Counted from the stretch's first letter, positions 9,519 to 19,159 are shown. The stretch is 32,755 nt of DNA from Peronospora farinosa (GCA_947646735.1 CANTFK010000660.1:1-32755); one strand, 5' to 3'. Translations and numbers: made by a program. Notes: generated by a model from the letters alone, not told the origin.

Positions 9519-11417
9519 ATGGAAGACAACGAGACGCTATATGTACCACTCAAAGTACGACGTCAGCGTGAATACGAGCGACTGGAGCAACGACGAAAGG
9601 CTCTTCATGAGCGAAATGAGACTTATGATGATAATGATAATGAGAGTGCAAAGGATCAGGATGATACGGGGCCTAAGAAGCAAAAAATAATGACAAAAGT
9701 GACGACGAAATCACTGTCGCCTGTTTTGAATGAATTACTGGAAGAACGTTCAAGTGTGAGTTTACTGGATCAAGCGTATGAAATGCGTAAACAAATGGAA
9801 AAAGATGGAGTGAATCAACAAAAGATACAACAAGATGCACAGGAAATTAATATGCTCAAAGAAGCGAGTTATGTCCAAAAAATTGCACTTGTATCAGCCC
9901 ATGAACGAGCTGAGGGAATTCATTATAAAGATATCATGAAAACAACATGGAAACCACCACGTAGCATTGTAGCAATGACACAGGATGAGTGTAATGCTGT
10001 TCGAAAAAAGTGGCACATTTTGGTGGAAGGAGAGGACGTTCCCCCGCCAATCAAGTCGTTTGAGTATATGCGCTTCCCAAAGGCGATACTGGATGCTCTA
10101 AAGGCAAAAAACATTCTTAGACCTACACCGATTCAAGTTCAAGCAATTCCGTGCATTCTAGCGGGACGGGACATGGTTGGCATTGCATTTACAGGTTCTG
10201 GGAAAACGGTGACATTCACTTTGCCATTGGTGATGTTGGCACTTGAGGAAGAAAAGAAAATGTCAATTGTTGGACATGAAGGCCCTTTTGGACTAATTGT
10301 TGGGCCTTCACGTGAACTCATGAGACAGACATTTGATGTCGTGAAGCACTTTACGAACCACCTGTTCAAGGCAGGATACCCAGAGCTTCGCAGTCTGCTT
10401 TGCATTGGTGGAGAAGACAAACGCCAGCAGTCGGACTTGATCGCCAGTCGCGGTGTGCATATTGTGGTGGCTACTCCTGGTCGACTGAACCACTTTTTAA
10501 AACTACGCGAGATGAACCTTTGCTTGTGCAAATATATTTGTTTGGATGAAGGTGACCGCATGCTGGATTTGGGCTTTGACGAGGAAGTTGCAACGACCTT
10601 TAACTACTTTACGAGCCAGAGGCAGACGCTGCTGTTTTCGGCTACAATGCCCCAAAAGTTTCAGGATTTCGCCAAGGACGTGTTAGTGAAGCCTGTTCTA
10701 GTTAACGTCGGCCGTGCTGGTGCTGCCAACTTGGATGTAATTCAGGAGGTTGAGTACGTGAAGCAGGATGCCAAGATCGTATACTTGCTGGAGTGCTTAC
10801 AAAAGACAAGCCCTCCTGTTGTTATTTTCTGCGAACGCAAAGGCGATGTGGACGATATCTATGAGTATCTCATTTTGAAAGGCGTTGAAGCAGCCTCGAT
10901 TCACGGCGGAAAGGACCAAGAGGAGCGTAACGAGGCTATCGATATGTTCAAAAGTGGACAAAAGGATGTATTGGTCGCCACAGATGTGGCTGCTAAGGGT
11001 CTCGACTTTCCAGATATTAAACACGTCATTAATTTCGACATGCCTGCCGAGATTGAAAATTACGTGCATCGCATTGGTCGCACCGGTCGTTGTGGTAAGA
11101 CTGGTGTCGCAACGACCTTCATTAACAAAAGTGTACCGGAGAGTGCTCTCTTGGATCTGAAGCATCTACTTGTCGAGGCGAAGCAAACGGTGCCACCGGT
11201 ACTTAAGGCGTTGGAGGACCCGTACGAGGAATTGGAGCGTAGTGGCGATGGACTTTCAAATGCCACTGGCACCAAAGGCTGTGCCTTTTGCGGTGGTCTG
11301 GGTCATCGTATCACGGACTGTCCGAAGGTGGATTCGCAGGTGCGAAAGATTGGTGCGGGTAAGCGTGACTTCCTTGCTGGAAATAGCGAAGGTTATGGCG
11401 GAGACTCGCTTGGTTAA
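9519..11417 (+). CDS. DDX41: DEAD-box RNA helicase DDX41 (Abstrakt)
   Basis: ATP-dependent RNA helicase of the DDX41/Abstrakt family, a nuclear factor linked to spliceosomes in animals. It has 632 residues, as usual (human 622). The family N-terminus LYVPLKVRRQ is present. Helicase motifs in order: Q motif F181...Q206 (PTPIQ), motif I AFTGSGKT at 223-230, GPSREL (Ia), TPGRL (Ib), motif II at 343-346, SAT at 374-376, GRAGAANLDVIQEVEYV, ATDVAAKGLD and HRIGRTGR at 517-524. A C-terminal CCHC zinc knuckle follows (C588, C591, H596, C601; GCAFCGGLGHRITDCPK), which is diagnostic for DDX41. Motif II reads DEGD instead of DEAD because residue 345 is GGT (Gly). The other ATPase motifs are intact, so the enzyme is probably active. 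No intron; ATG at 9519. Confidence 0.96.
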   Translation: MEDNETLYVPLKVRRQREYERLEQRRKALHERNETYDDNDNESAKDQDDTGPKKQKIMTKVTTKSLSPVLNELLEERSSVSLLDQAYEMRKQMEKDGVNQQKIQQDAQEINMLKEASYVQKIALVSAHERAEGIHYKDIMKTTWKPPRSIVAMTQDECNAVRKKWHILVEGEDVPPPIKSFEYMRFPKAILDALKAKNILRPTPIQVQAIPCILAGRDMVGIAFTGSGKTVTFTLPLVMLALEEEKKMSIVGHEGPFGLIVGPSRELMRQTFDVVKHFTNHLFKAGYPELRSLLCIGGEDKRQQSDLIASRGVHIVVATPGRLNHFLKLREMNLCLCKYICLDEGDRMLDLGFDEEVATTFNYFTSQRQTLLFSATMPQKFQDFAKDVLVKPVLVNVGRAGAANLDVIQEVEYVKQDAKIVYLLECLQKTSPPVVIFCERKGDVDDIYEYLILKGVEAASIHGGKDQEERNEAIDMFKSGQKDVLVATDVAAKGLDFPDIKHVINFDMPAEIENYVHRIGRTGRCGKTGVATTFINKSVPESALLDLKHLLVEAKQTVPPVLKALEDPYEELERSGDGLSNATGTKGCAFCGGLGHRITDCPKVDSQVRKIGAGKRDFLAGNSEGYGGDSLG

Positions 11418-12556
11418 GGAGACATGTAGCAAGGAGCAGGTATCACAATACATTTCTCACAGTGCAACCAATTAACAATGTGTTTGCATGTCATGGTTAG
11501 CTCCGTCGTTACGATGAAGCAACACATTATTCAAATATCGCACATGTAATCGAGATCGCGACGACTCGACTGCGACTGCATCAAATCAATTGTAAGCACT
11601 TTGAGCCCACAAGCGGCTCATGTCATGAGGACCGTGCTGTCTTTGAAACTTCTGGCGCTATTAAATCGCAACGAATGGCGACTGCTACTCGTAGCGTTTG
11701 ATGACGCTGTGGAAGTCTGTATCAACTTGTGCTTAGGCTTGGGTTTTCGACCCTAGTCGACAATAGCGTCAACTATGCAGTACAACAGCTATGAACTCAA
11801 TGTTTGTGAGGTCTTACATGTGCTCACTAGTCCTTTTAACTTCCTGAATTATTGGGATATTGGGGGTCAGGAGAACACGTTGCGACCATATTGGAGGCAT
11901 CACTTAACTGAGACGTAGGTACTAGACAACTTACGATTGAATTGGCACTTATCCACGACTCTCGATGCGCATACTTTGCTTATTTATGGAAGAGCAGGAA
12001 TCATTTGTTTCCTTGTGCGCAGATGAGTACTGTTCACAACTCGTAAAGGCAAAACCCAATGGAATGCTTGTTAATACTCAACTGCAAAGGAAGATTCATG
12101 CTTGTACGCTGTCCTTAACAACGGGGTTTGCCAAGCGCACAAGAACCCCTGCAGTTTTTACTCAAGCAAGTCACAACTAGCTCAATTGATCCTGGTGTCA
12201 ACATACAGCCTGCAGTAGCCACCGCGGGCAGTCAAAGCGACACGAATATCGTCGCTTTGCAAGAAAACGACTGCGCTTTGAGCCCTGACGAGACAATGAA
12301 CATCTCCATATCAGTTGGGAACTGCTGCAAAAGGAATACAGTCTTCATTCTTGACCCGTTAAATTATGAAAAGGGAAGTGAGTGCGTGCATGGACCACCT
12401 CACCTGTCCACTGCTCCATTGGTAGGAAGCATTGTACGGAGCGTCCAAGGCTTCGACGCTTGGTGAGCAATCGACACCTACCGAGAAATTGCTTGCACTA
12501 AACTCACTGTTCTACCTTGGAAATACTTGTGCGGAGTCTCAAGTCTTAGAGGTGAA
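11418..12556. other. Intergenic with weak ORF remnants
   Basis: No recognised gene. Between 11965 and about 12560 three plus-strand open segments follow one another in three different frames (11965-12180, from about 12128 to 12466, then from about 12432). Their ordinary-looking amino-acid composition includes MNISISVGNCCKRNTVFILD. They could be a decayed gene, or chance ORFs in the 3' flank shared by DDX41 and the convergent apyrase gene. No domain is visible. Confidence 0.35.
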
Positions 12557-13948
12557 TCACGAATGTGGAACGAGCATTGTCGAAGACCAATCATGCGAGA
12601 ATGCAACACCTTCGTACTTCTTGGCACCAGGAATTTCGGTCTCATTCATGAGCACGTTTCCATCCAAGTCAAACACCGTGATAAAAGAGGTCTGTCTCTT
12701 TTCGTCCTCCACCTCCACACTTTTGATAGCTACAATGACTGTATCGTCTGATCGCGGCAGAAACTTAAACGAAGAAAATCCGCGAAGTGGTGTAACCTTG
12801 CCGACTTCGCGCACCTGGATGCTGCTAAAGTCTTCACTTGCAATGACGACCTTATTGGAGCCACGCGTCTCGTCCTTCATGTCATTGTATGGATCCATGC
12901 TCACACGTCGAGGCAAGATGAACCATTGACGACGGATGGGACTCCATTCGATCGCTTCGTGGACAACGTATCCAGGCCAGTCGCATCCCAGAGCCGTGCG
13001 CACAGACGCAAAGTTAGCCGTCCAGTCTTCGTGACGGACGTCACCAACACGGTCCATAATAGCAACCCACAGGTTTCCATCGCTGATGATGTTGCCACTG
13101 CTGTCCGTGAACTCCTTGCCAACACTGCCCATGTACAGCTCACCGTCCTTGACCGTGGCCCACTCGTGTTTCTGACCCTTACCAGTAATGCCATCTCCTT
13201 CCATGACAATATGTTCTGGGATAGCTTGCAAAGGTTTCGACTTGCAACCACCTTCAAAGTGCTCGAGTCGAAAGACAATACCTGTGCGATCATCAAACGC
13301 CAGCAGCTTGCTATTAAACCACACCAATTCACTGAGCTCAAAGCCACGTCCAGCCTCATTCATGTATGTCGTAAATTTTGTCTCTTCTCCAAACGTAACA
13401 GAGTACACGTCATGTTTCACTTGTGAGCTAGAACTATCAGACGTGATTTTAAGTGTAGCGTGCATGAGGTACGACATAAATTGCAGTTTCTTGCTGCTCT
13501 CATCCTTGGATTTCTTGTCCAGATCCGCCACAATAACAAGACCAAAAGAGTCGGGCTTAAGTAATGATTGTAAAGGTATTGAATGCCTCAGATGAGTATG
13601 TTTGGCGTCATTTTCTGATGACAAAAGCAGCTGTTGTTTGTTCTTGTGGTCTCCATTCACAGGCGTTTGCTCGTGATAATTCATATCATTTGTATTGCTT
13701 GTTTTATTCCAATGTATAGAAACAGAAGACAGTGAAATATACGCAAAAAAAGCGAAAGCAACGAGTAACACGAGTGCTCGTCCATGACGATGCATTGCTA
13801 CAAGAGCTGGAGACTGCGAGCGAGACGAAGAGATGGATACACCATTAGGAAGAGCCGTACGACGTGAAGCAGACCACATGTTCGTCCTATCAACGTCTAA
13901 AGTACTGAGCTTTCGCTTCTTCTTGGTGTTTACGCACGACACGAGCAT
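12557..13948 (-). CDS. Calcium-activated nucleotidase/apyrase (CAN1 family)
   Basis: Hydrolyses nucleoside di- and triphosphates with Ca2+ in the secretory pathway or outside the cell. The 463-residue protein has a basic N-terminal region and one hydrophobic segment at about 58-78 (ALVLLVAFAFFAYISL), so it is a type II membrane protein or has a signal anchor. The apyrase domain (five-bladed propeller, PF06079 type) follows, with ADLD at 141-144, GRGFELSEL at 200-208, DDRTG at 219-223, HEW at 261-263, VGKEF at 276-280, VHEA at 329-332, LPRR at 345-348, GFSSFKFLP at 390-398 and KYEGVAF at 444-450. All of these match human CAN1 in order. N-glycosylation sites NKT (81) and NET (435). ATG codons at residues 24 and 52 are alternative starts; all keep the hydrophobic segment. 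Head-to-head with the DAD2-like gene. A role on host extracellular ATP is possible but only inferred. Confidence 0.92.
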   Translation of the reverse strand: MLVSCVNTKKKRKLSTLDVDRTNMWSASRRTALPNGVSISSSRSQSPALVAMHRHGRALVLLVAFAFFAYISLSSVSIHWNKTSNTNDMNYHEQTPVNGDHKNKQQLLLSSENDAKHTHLRHSIPLQSLLKPDSFGLVIVADLDKKSKDESSKKLQFMSYLMHATLKITSDSSSSQVKHDVYSVTFGEETKFTTYMNEAGRGFELSELVWFNSKLLAFDDRTGIVFRLEHFEGGCKSKPLQAIPEHIVMEGDGITGKGQKHEWATVKDGELYMGSVGKEFTDSSGNIISDGNLWVAIMDRVGDVRHEDWTANFASVRTALGCDWPGYVVHEAIEWSPIRRQWFILPRRVSMDPYNDMKDETRGSNKVVIASEDFSSIQVREVGKVTPLRGFSSFKFLPRSDDTVIVAIKSVEVEDEKRQTSFITVFDLDGNVLMNETEIPGAKKYEGVAFSHDWSSTMLVPHS

Positions 13949-14091
13949 ACACAGTGGGAAGACTAAGAGGCGTCGCTACCTTTATGATATACTGGACAGT
14001 ACATATAATCTGATTGGTTAATAATCTATGAGATACACTTTTGACTCTGACCAATCAAAACGTGCCATTCGGTTATTTTCTGTATATCAAT
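13949..14091. promoter_or_regulatory. Divergent promoter CAN1-type apyrase/DAD2
   Basis: 143 bp between divergent start codons. Contains two CCAAT-type boxes in opposite orientation (gattggtta near 14012 and accaatc near 14050) and, for the plus gene, an Inr/FPR-like string ccattcggttattttc at 14065-14080, 11 nt before the ATG at 14092. Confidence 0.5.
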
Positions 14092-14440
14092 ATGGCTACA
14101 CTACGAGCAGCAAGTAAGAACGAAGAGGTGGCGGCACTTGAAGCGCTACGGGATTCATCAGCAGAGATGGTGCGTTATTTGGAAAGTATTAATGGGAAAC
14201 TGTTACAAATAAATCATCAAAATGAGAGTAAGAACGCCGTAAATTGATTTTAGAAATTTGTGTATACTTTGTGTACTACTCACCACATGCTTGCTTTCTT
14301 TGGTGGCTGTAGTGTCGCTGCGTGTATTGGAAAACTGGTCAAGTGTCATTAGTATCTCTAAGATCAGTTCTGCATCAGCTGCCGCTTCTTTGAAAGGAAA
14401 ATCTCAGGCAGAGAAAGCGCTTGTTCGGACTTCATTGTAA
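14092..14440 (+). CDS. DAD2: DAD2-like DASH/Dam1 complex subunit (two exons)
   Basis: Small protein of 87 residues after splicing. Exon 1 is 14092-14227, the intron 14228-14312 (85 nt, GTAAGA...CTGTAG), and exon 2 14313-14440. Exon 1 encodes a coiled coil, EVAALEALRDSSAEMVRYL followed by ESINGKLLQI. Exon 2 opens SLRVLENWSSVISISKISSA, which lines up with the Dad2 hallmark of yeasts (V-x-x-L-x-N-W-x-x-I-x-x-x-I-S-x-A-S). Dad2 is a subunit of the ring-forming DASH/Dam1 complex that couples kinetochores to microtubule ends. Without splicing the frame stops after nine more codons, so the intron is needed. A TTG codon at 14041 extends the frame upstream, but the first ATG is 14092. The protein is short and the homology is by motif only, so another small coiled-coil protein is possible. 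Confidence 0.65.
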
Positions 14441-15537
14441 TGGATGAAGAATGCTACTTCAAAATGCTTCAATCCTTTGCTGCTGTATTCTTTAGCTATT
14501 GTATGTCGTATAGCTGTGCAGAGTGGACGCTACAGAGTCGAGTATTTGAATAGGAAATATCAAAGCTCTTGTCGTGGTTGTATGAGTCTCTTCTGGTCTT
14601 TGCTGAGCAAATCCAGAAATATAACGACCAAGACAAGGTGAGCAGACGGAGTTGTCCTTCAAAAAGACTTGTTCAGCAGAAAGCATCCGATAGAGATTAC
14701 GCGTTTAGGAATTCGTTCATTAATCCCATTTTCTTGTGGCTGAAAATGACCTTGACGATGAGGTCAAAGTCAATTCTAGCCAATTTCAGGGGTGCCCGGC
14801 CTTATAACGTAATCTTTGCTGGAAAAATGGGGAAATCATACTAGCAAAGCAGCAACACGAATTCTGTTTCATTATACGGTCAAAATTTACTATCACAAGA
14901 CGGAATATTGAGATAGCGAGGTGGTCACATTTGCTTAACGCAGTCTCGGTCTGGTACGATTACCAGATGGTAACAAGCGAAAACTTCTTGCAGTCAAGTT
15001 CCTTCGCACGGCAGCAACTTACGTCCAGCTTTTTATGAATATGTACAATTTTTTCCTTTTCTTGCAAGAAAGTGATTCCAGGGTTCAGCTACGTGTCCCG
15101 GAGTTTTTTTCGCTCGAGCGAAAATTTATGACACTAGCATGAGTAACTTCATTCTTGTGGACGGAGCCGTAAACTGGTATATAAAGTTTTTAGCAACCTT
15201 CCTACCTTCAACATCCTTTTGACTCAAGTGCGCCGTCACTTCAAAAGTGTTTCAACCGACAACACAATGTATCGTCAGCTTTACATACAAAAGATGTGGC
15301 AAGACAGCGATCTCATGCGCTGAGATGGTGGGATTGACCATATTCGCAAGCTGCCTTACGTGTTTGCATTTGTGATTGGCTGCCGCGCTGATCTTTGTCG
15401 TTAATATGGAAGCTGCCCGTGATAAGTATTTCTTTCGTTCCTTTAGGCAAAGTCAGACGATTTAGATTTCGACGTGGATGACTATTCCAGGCTTGTTGTG
15501 GTATTCCCGTCACTTGGATGTTATCAAAGAGTAAAAT
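14441..15537. other. Convergent intergenic region, no supported gene
   Basis: Lies between the 3' ends of the DAD2-like gene and IMP1. Small ORFs on both strands (for example 14569-14844 plus, 15313-15513 minus) show no domain. The only marked structure is the perfect 18-bp palindrome at 15107-15124. Confidence 0.4.
15107..15124. repeat. Perfect 18-bp palindrome
   Basis: TTTTCGCTCGAGCGAAAA is fully self-complementary with no loop. It could be a dimeric binding site or chance. It is in the intergenic region between two converging genes. Confidence 0.4.
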
Positions 15538-16210
15538 CTATCTCTCACGAAATGCCTGAGGCGACACCTTTTTCTTTATCCACTTGAGCTGGTTTATCGG
15601 CCAAATCTGTACACAACACAAACTATAAATATGTAATACATTCCACGCTTTCATCCTCTCTCGAGCTCTATCATCTCTCACTCTCATGACTACTCGTCCT
15701 TGCACAAGTGCGCACGGCACTGGTCCATAGTATCGAGAATCGTGCGAGTCGTATTTGTTGTCTCCTTCTAACCAAACGTGACCCTTTGGAACCTACTTTA
15801 TCAATTAAGAAAGACAAATAACACAGTCAGTAGGCAACAAACTGTTCAATGACACGACAAAGTCAAACGTTTGACCGTCTTTCCTTGTGAAATTCCACCT
15901 CAGACGACGAATATCGGGGCTGCACGCATACAGTATCTCCCTCTTGGGCAATGATCCGCTTACAGACGGACTGGCGTGGATTGGACACTGATTTAGCGAT
16001 AATTACTTCGCCTGGCTGCAGCTTCCAGATTCTGGGTGTGAATTTGTCCAGTAATACGATATCTCCGTCACGATTGAGCGTTGGCAGCATCGATGGACCC
16101 ACGCACTTGATTGTATCGGCCACTTGCATGAAGCAGAAGGCGACACCCCCAAAGCGAGCAAAGCACGAGAGCACTAGGCCCATTTCCCGCAGCGCTCTCG
16201 AAGTGCTCAT
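15538..16210 (-). CDS. IMP1: Mitochondrial inner membrane protease subunit 1 (three exons)
   Basis: S26-family signal peptidase of the mitochondrial inner membrane; in yeast it removes sorting signals from proteins delivered to the intermembrane space. Exon 1 (16210 to about 15869) carries catalytic Ser40 in VGPSMLPTL and Lys84 in [11 protein letters not shown]. Exon 2 (15792-15682) carries [12 protein letters not shown] and DSRYYGPVP. Exon 3 (15606-15538) encodes IWPINQLKW to the stop, matching human GRIFFKIWPL when joined to GRVVMR. Intron 2 is 15681-15607 (75 nt, GTGAGA...TACAG). Intron 1 ends at 15793 (AAGTAG). Its donor is uncertain: GTTTGA at 15868 and GTGGAA at 15898 both keep the frame. 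With the first choice the protein has 173 residues (human 166). ATG at 16210 is chosen over an upstream in-frame TTG; a hydrophobic stretch near residues 10-30 is the likely membrane anchor. Confidence 0.92.
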
Positions 16211-16337
16211 GATCGCCAATGATGTCGTAATGCGGTCGAAGTAATGCTAAAAAGTAGGGATTTGAAGTAGGGAAACATAAGAAGTTAAATGTGTCAATAT
16301 ACTAATGCGAATTTGGTCAGTTGTTGTGGATCAAAAG

Positions 16338-16824
16338 TGTAACGGGGTTACACTTTGGTTGTAACATCATACCGAAAGTACTTTATGGCTGAAGTTTTAT
16401 AATGAAAATTATGCATTCTTTATACCGATCCTCTTAAACGGGGTATTACAGATGCAAAATATTAAAAGGTATTAGTTATACCTTATACTATCGGTATCAG
16501 ATTCGTAATTGAGACAGTGATACTAAGTACAACATACACCGATGATTGAATGATTCCATATCCAGACACAGACGATGGCATATTATTATTATTATAATAG
16601 TAATTAGTCTAGGGTAGGGTACGCAGATAGAAAAATTCACAAAATTTTAATGCATAAATTAAAGCAGTTCTCATATTAAAAGTAAAGATCTCAAGTCTCG
16701 ATATAGCTTGTTCTCTTGTGCAATCCGTGCGTTGGTTCTCTGAACCTTAAGCTGATTGCTTGTAGCCTAGAGGTTCCTCATAGTGCCTTAAAACAGGGTG
16801 ATTTCGTAGTCGTTTGCTTAGTTC
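16338..16824 (+). mobile_element. LTR-like element, family B, copy 2 (5' part)
   Basis: Starts TGTAACGGGGTTACACT and follows copy 1 (2371-2995) block by block up to gtcgtttgcttagttc, where similarity stops abruptly and a family-A TGTGGT start follows. The rest of the element is found again at about 21654-21742, so the element appears to be split by about 4.8 kb of inserted DNA. Confidence 0.65.
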
Positions 16825-17465
16825 TGTGGTGACGAAAATAGTTAAAATTGTAATTGTATTGAGACTCCAAATTACTCACCGTGCTGGACTGCCGACTGTC
16901 GAAAGGGGTACCTTAATGCCGCGTATGGACCTTCTCTCACCTTGTGTACCCGTCGGCTGGCGGGTTGCTCTCTTCGTAGGACTTGGTGACGATGTAGATG
17001 TCTGCCTTGAGGGAGGTAGACCTGGGGGGCTCGAGTGGATATGCTTCACTCGGTGGGCCGGTAGGTGGCCACTCGATCGACCTTGTCGAGAGTGGGCTTA
17101 GAGCCAAATTCTTCAGGGGCGCTTGTTGTCCCTGGCCTTTTCCTTCTTGTTTCAGGAGTATCAACCACCTGACCTTTACGTTGCTCCCGGACCGTGAGGT
17201 GAGGGAGACCGCTTCCGATAGCGGGTCTGGGGTGGAGGTGCTACTCGAACGAGCTCACAGGCCAGATATATCCTGGAGCTCTATTCGCCCTTGAACTTCG
17301 CTACACAACTGTCTTCGACGGGGGTCAAAATATATCCCTTTCCGGAACAGTGAGCAACTTAGAGCAAGTTCTTCTTGGGTGACGGAGTCGTGCCACGTAG
17401 ATCGCAAATTGAGTAGTATTTAGTATAGTCCTATACTTTTAGCGCCTTTACTCTATCCTTGCCTA
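16825..17465 (+). mobile_element. LTR-like element, family A, copy 1
   Basis: Begins TGTGGTGACG. Over its length it is the reverse-complement counterpart of 573-1203, with the same order of landmarks and the conserved 21-nt hairpin cgagtggatatgcttcactcg at 17032-17052. It ends ctttactctatccttgcct, just before the next TGTGGT block at 17479. Short ORFs inside it (for example 16814-17101) mirror those of the left-hand copy and are not protein genes. Confidence 0.65.
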
Positions 17466-17478
17466 AATTCCCAATTCT

Positions 17479-17800
17479 GTGGTAAAGTGGGATTAGCTCA
17501 ATTGCTGATGCGATTCCAACTCTCCACTGGCGCTCGGACTACCGACCTAAGAAGGGGGTACCCCGATTTCGTATATAAAGCCTTCCTACCTAGTGTATAT
17601 GTCGGTTGGGCGGGTTGCTCTCTTCTCGGCGGACTTGAGTCGATGGTGATCCTAATCGGTTTAGGGATAGGGGGAATGGTGATCTTGTGGAAATTTTCAC
17701 AAGATCGACCGAGTACTTGTTTGTCGATCGTACTAATAGATCTCAATAGTCCAATAAGGCGAAGCTTAAATCTTCTGACCACTTGAGCAGAACCTTCTGA
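17479..17800 (+). mobile_element. LTR-like element, family A, copy 2 (diverged, partial)
   Basis: Begins TGTGGTAAAGTGGGATTAG and keeps the order gctcggactaccgacc...agggggtaccccgat...gtcggttgggcgggttgctctcttc seen in copies 1 and 3. A TATATAAAG string at 17570-17578 sits where a U3 promoter could lie. Similarity fades after about 17700. Confidence 0.5.
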
Positions 17801-18160
17801 CCACTTGATCCGTCCTACACTTGCTTGCCTTGCCATTACTTGTTATTTCTGCGTCCGATCACAGTTGAGTTGTTGTGTTGAGAATTCCTTCACCTGGCCA
17901 AAACAATCCAGGGTGCACTTGTAGTCGATGTTCTCGGCATCAGGAGGCCAAATATCCTGCCAGGAATCGAGAAGTCGACACGTGTACTTTGAAGCAATGT
18001 GAACTCTGTTTAGTGTTAAATAACCAAAAACCAAAACGTACGATTCTGCCTATCTGTAGTCCAGGATCTATTACCGCGTGATGTCCTTTCAGAAAAATCA
18101 GATCACGATATGTGGTTTACTTCATATACCTGCACCATCCCCATCCACTCGAGATCTTGC
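17801..18160. other. Unassigned stretch between repeats
   Basis: No gene, tandem repeat or recognisable element end seen. ORFs are short and overlap on both strands. Confidence 0.35.
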
Positions 18161-18165
18161 CTTAT

Positions 18166-18310
18166 TCTTAGATCGCGATCTGAATCAGGTCGCGTATCAG
18201 TTCATAATCCCGATCGATCCATAATGTATGCTTCTTGTGAACTGAATCGCGATCTACTTCGGATCGCGTATCTGAACTGAATCGCGATCTGCTCCGTATC
18301 GCGGTTCTGA
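18166..18310. repeat. Dispersed GATCGCG motif block
   Basis: Irregularly spaced variants of (a/g)atcgcgatctg and gatcgcgtatctga run up to the TGTGGT start of family-A copy 3. The same motif builds the regular 18-bp tandem at 20366-20520, so this is probably a decayed or founder version of that satellite. Confidence 0.5.
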
Positions 18311-18314
18311 GTCG

Positions 18315-18830
18315 TGTGGTGGAGTGGATTCTCAAACGACGTGAGAGAACCACAAACACACACAGCGCCGGACTGCCGACTTACGGAGGGGGTACCCCGA
18401 TACCGTGTCGCGTCAACCTTGGGTCTCACCTTGTGTACTCGTCGGCTTGGCTGGTCTTGCTCCTCGTTAGACACAGAAGACTTAAAGACTTGGTCTTGTA
18501 TAGGACGTGGACTTGGGGGACACGAGTGGATATGCTTCACTCGGGCACAGGGTTTCTTGGACTCAATCGACTGGGTCGAGAGCAGTGCACCTGGTACTAT
18601 GTACCCCTTCGGTGTCTAACGATTTCTTGGTCCTTCGAACCCTTTTCTTGTTCCCCGTAGGGAAACCGCTTCCTATAGCGGGTCGTAGAATGGGTACGAA
18701 CCCACAGGCCAAAATACTTCCTGGGGTTCGTTCGAGCTTGAATCTTACCACACGTCTGTCTTCAACGGGGGGGGCCAAAATAAATCCCTTCCCCGGAACA
18801 GGTGGGTAGATCGCAAAAAGTTCGCACTTG
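18315..18830 (+). mobile_element. LTR-like element, family A, copy 3 (diverged)
   Basis: Begins TGTGGTGGAGTGGATTCTCA, nearly identical to the start of the inverted copy at 1203. Shares cggactgccgact, agggggtaccccgat, the 21-nt hairpin at 18523-18543, gaaaccgcttcctatagcgggtc, cttcaacgggg...ccaaaataaatccc and ggaacaggtg. Overall more diverged than copy 1, so the family has copies of different age. Confidence 0.6.
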
Positions 18831-18894
18831 AGTCTTGACACTTACTTGACACCTCAGGCCAACTATATTGAGGTTCGCCTTGCGTTGCTTGAGC

Positions 18895-18955
18895 CGTCAC
18901 CTCACCTGACGTCGGTGGGCCAAAGGGTATCCCGCCCGGAATAGGTGAGGTGACG
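18895..18955. repeat. 13-bp perfect inverted repeat, 35-nt loop
   Basis: cgtcacctcacct (18895-18907) pairs exactly with aggtgaggtgacg (18943-18955). The loop and right arm resemble the 3' part of family A (ccaaagggtatcccgcccggaa versus tcaaaatatatccctttccggaa), so this may be a further family-A fragment. Confidence 0.5.
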
Positions 18956-19159
18956 GAGAAGCTTGAAGGAAGCGCTTAAAGCTGCCACGTGTAATGCAAA
19001 TTCGAGTGTGTTTATTTACCTTATACTTTGTATGCTTTTGCTTGCCTAACCCTAACCCTTTGATCTGAGTAGTGCCACGTGTCAACTCTTGGAGGAAGAA
19101 CTGGCTCCTTGGTACCTGTACTTTCTGTAATCTTCGATATTCTGTGTACCGATTCTGCA

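Noticed and set aside
12432..12929. 165-codon plus-strand ORF opposite the apyrase gene
   Set aside because: Most of it is antisense to well-supported apyrase coding sequence; it shows no domain.
14041..14247. 68-codon single-exon ORF starting at TTG 14041
   Set aside because: The first ATG is 14092 and the family motif needs exon 2 after a GTAAGA...TAG intron.
18315..18660. ORFs of 100-114 codons in family-A copy 3
   Set aside because: Overlapping frames in a repeated non-coding element; counterparts in other copies are broken differently.
19047..19059. cctaaccctaacc telomere-like string
   Set aside because: Only about two units, inside repeat debris and not at a sequence end; chance or satellite similarity is enough.
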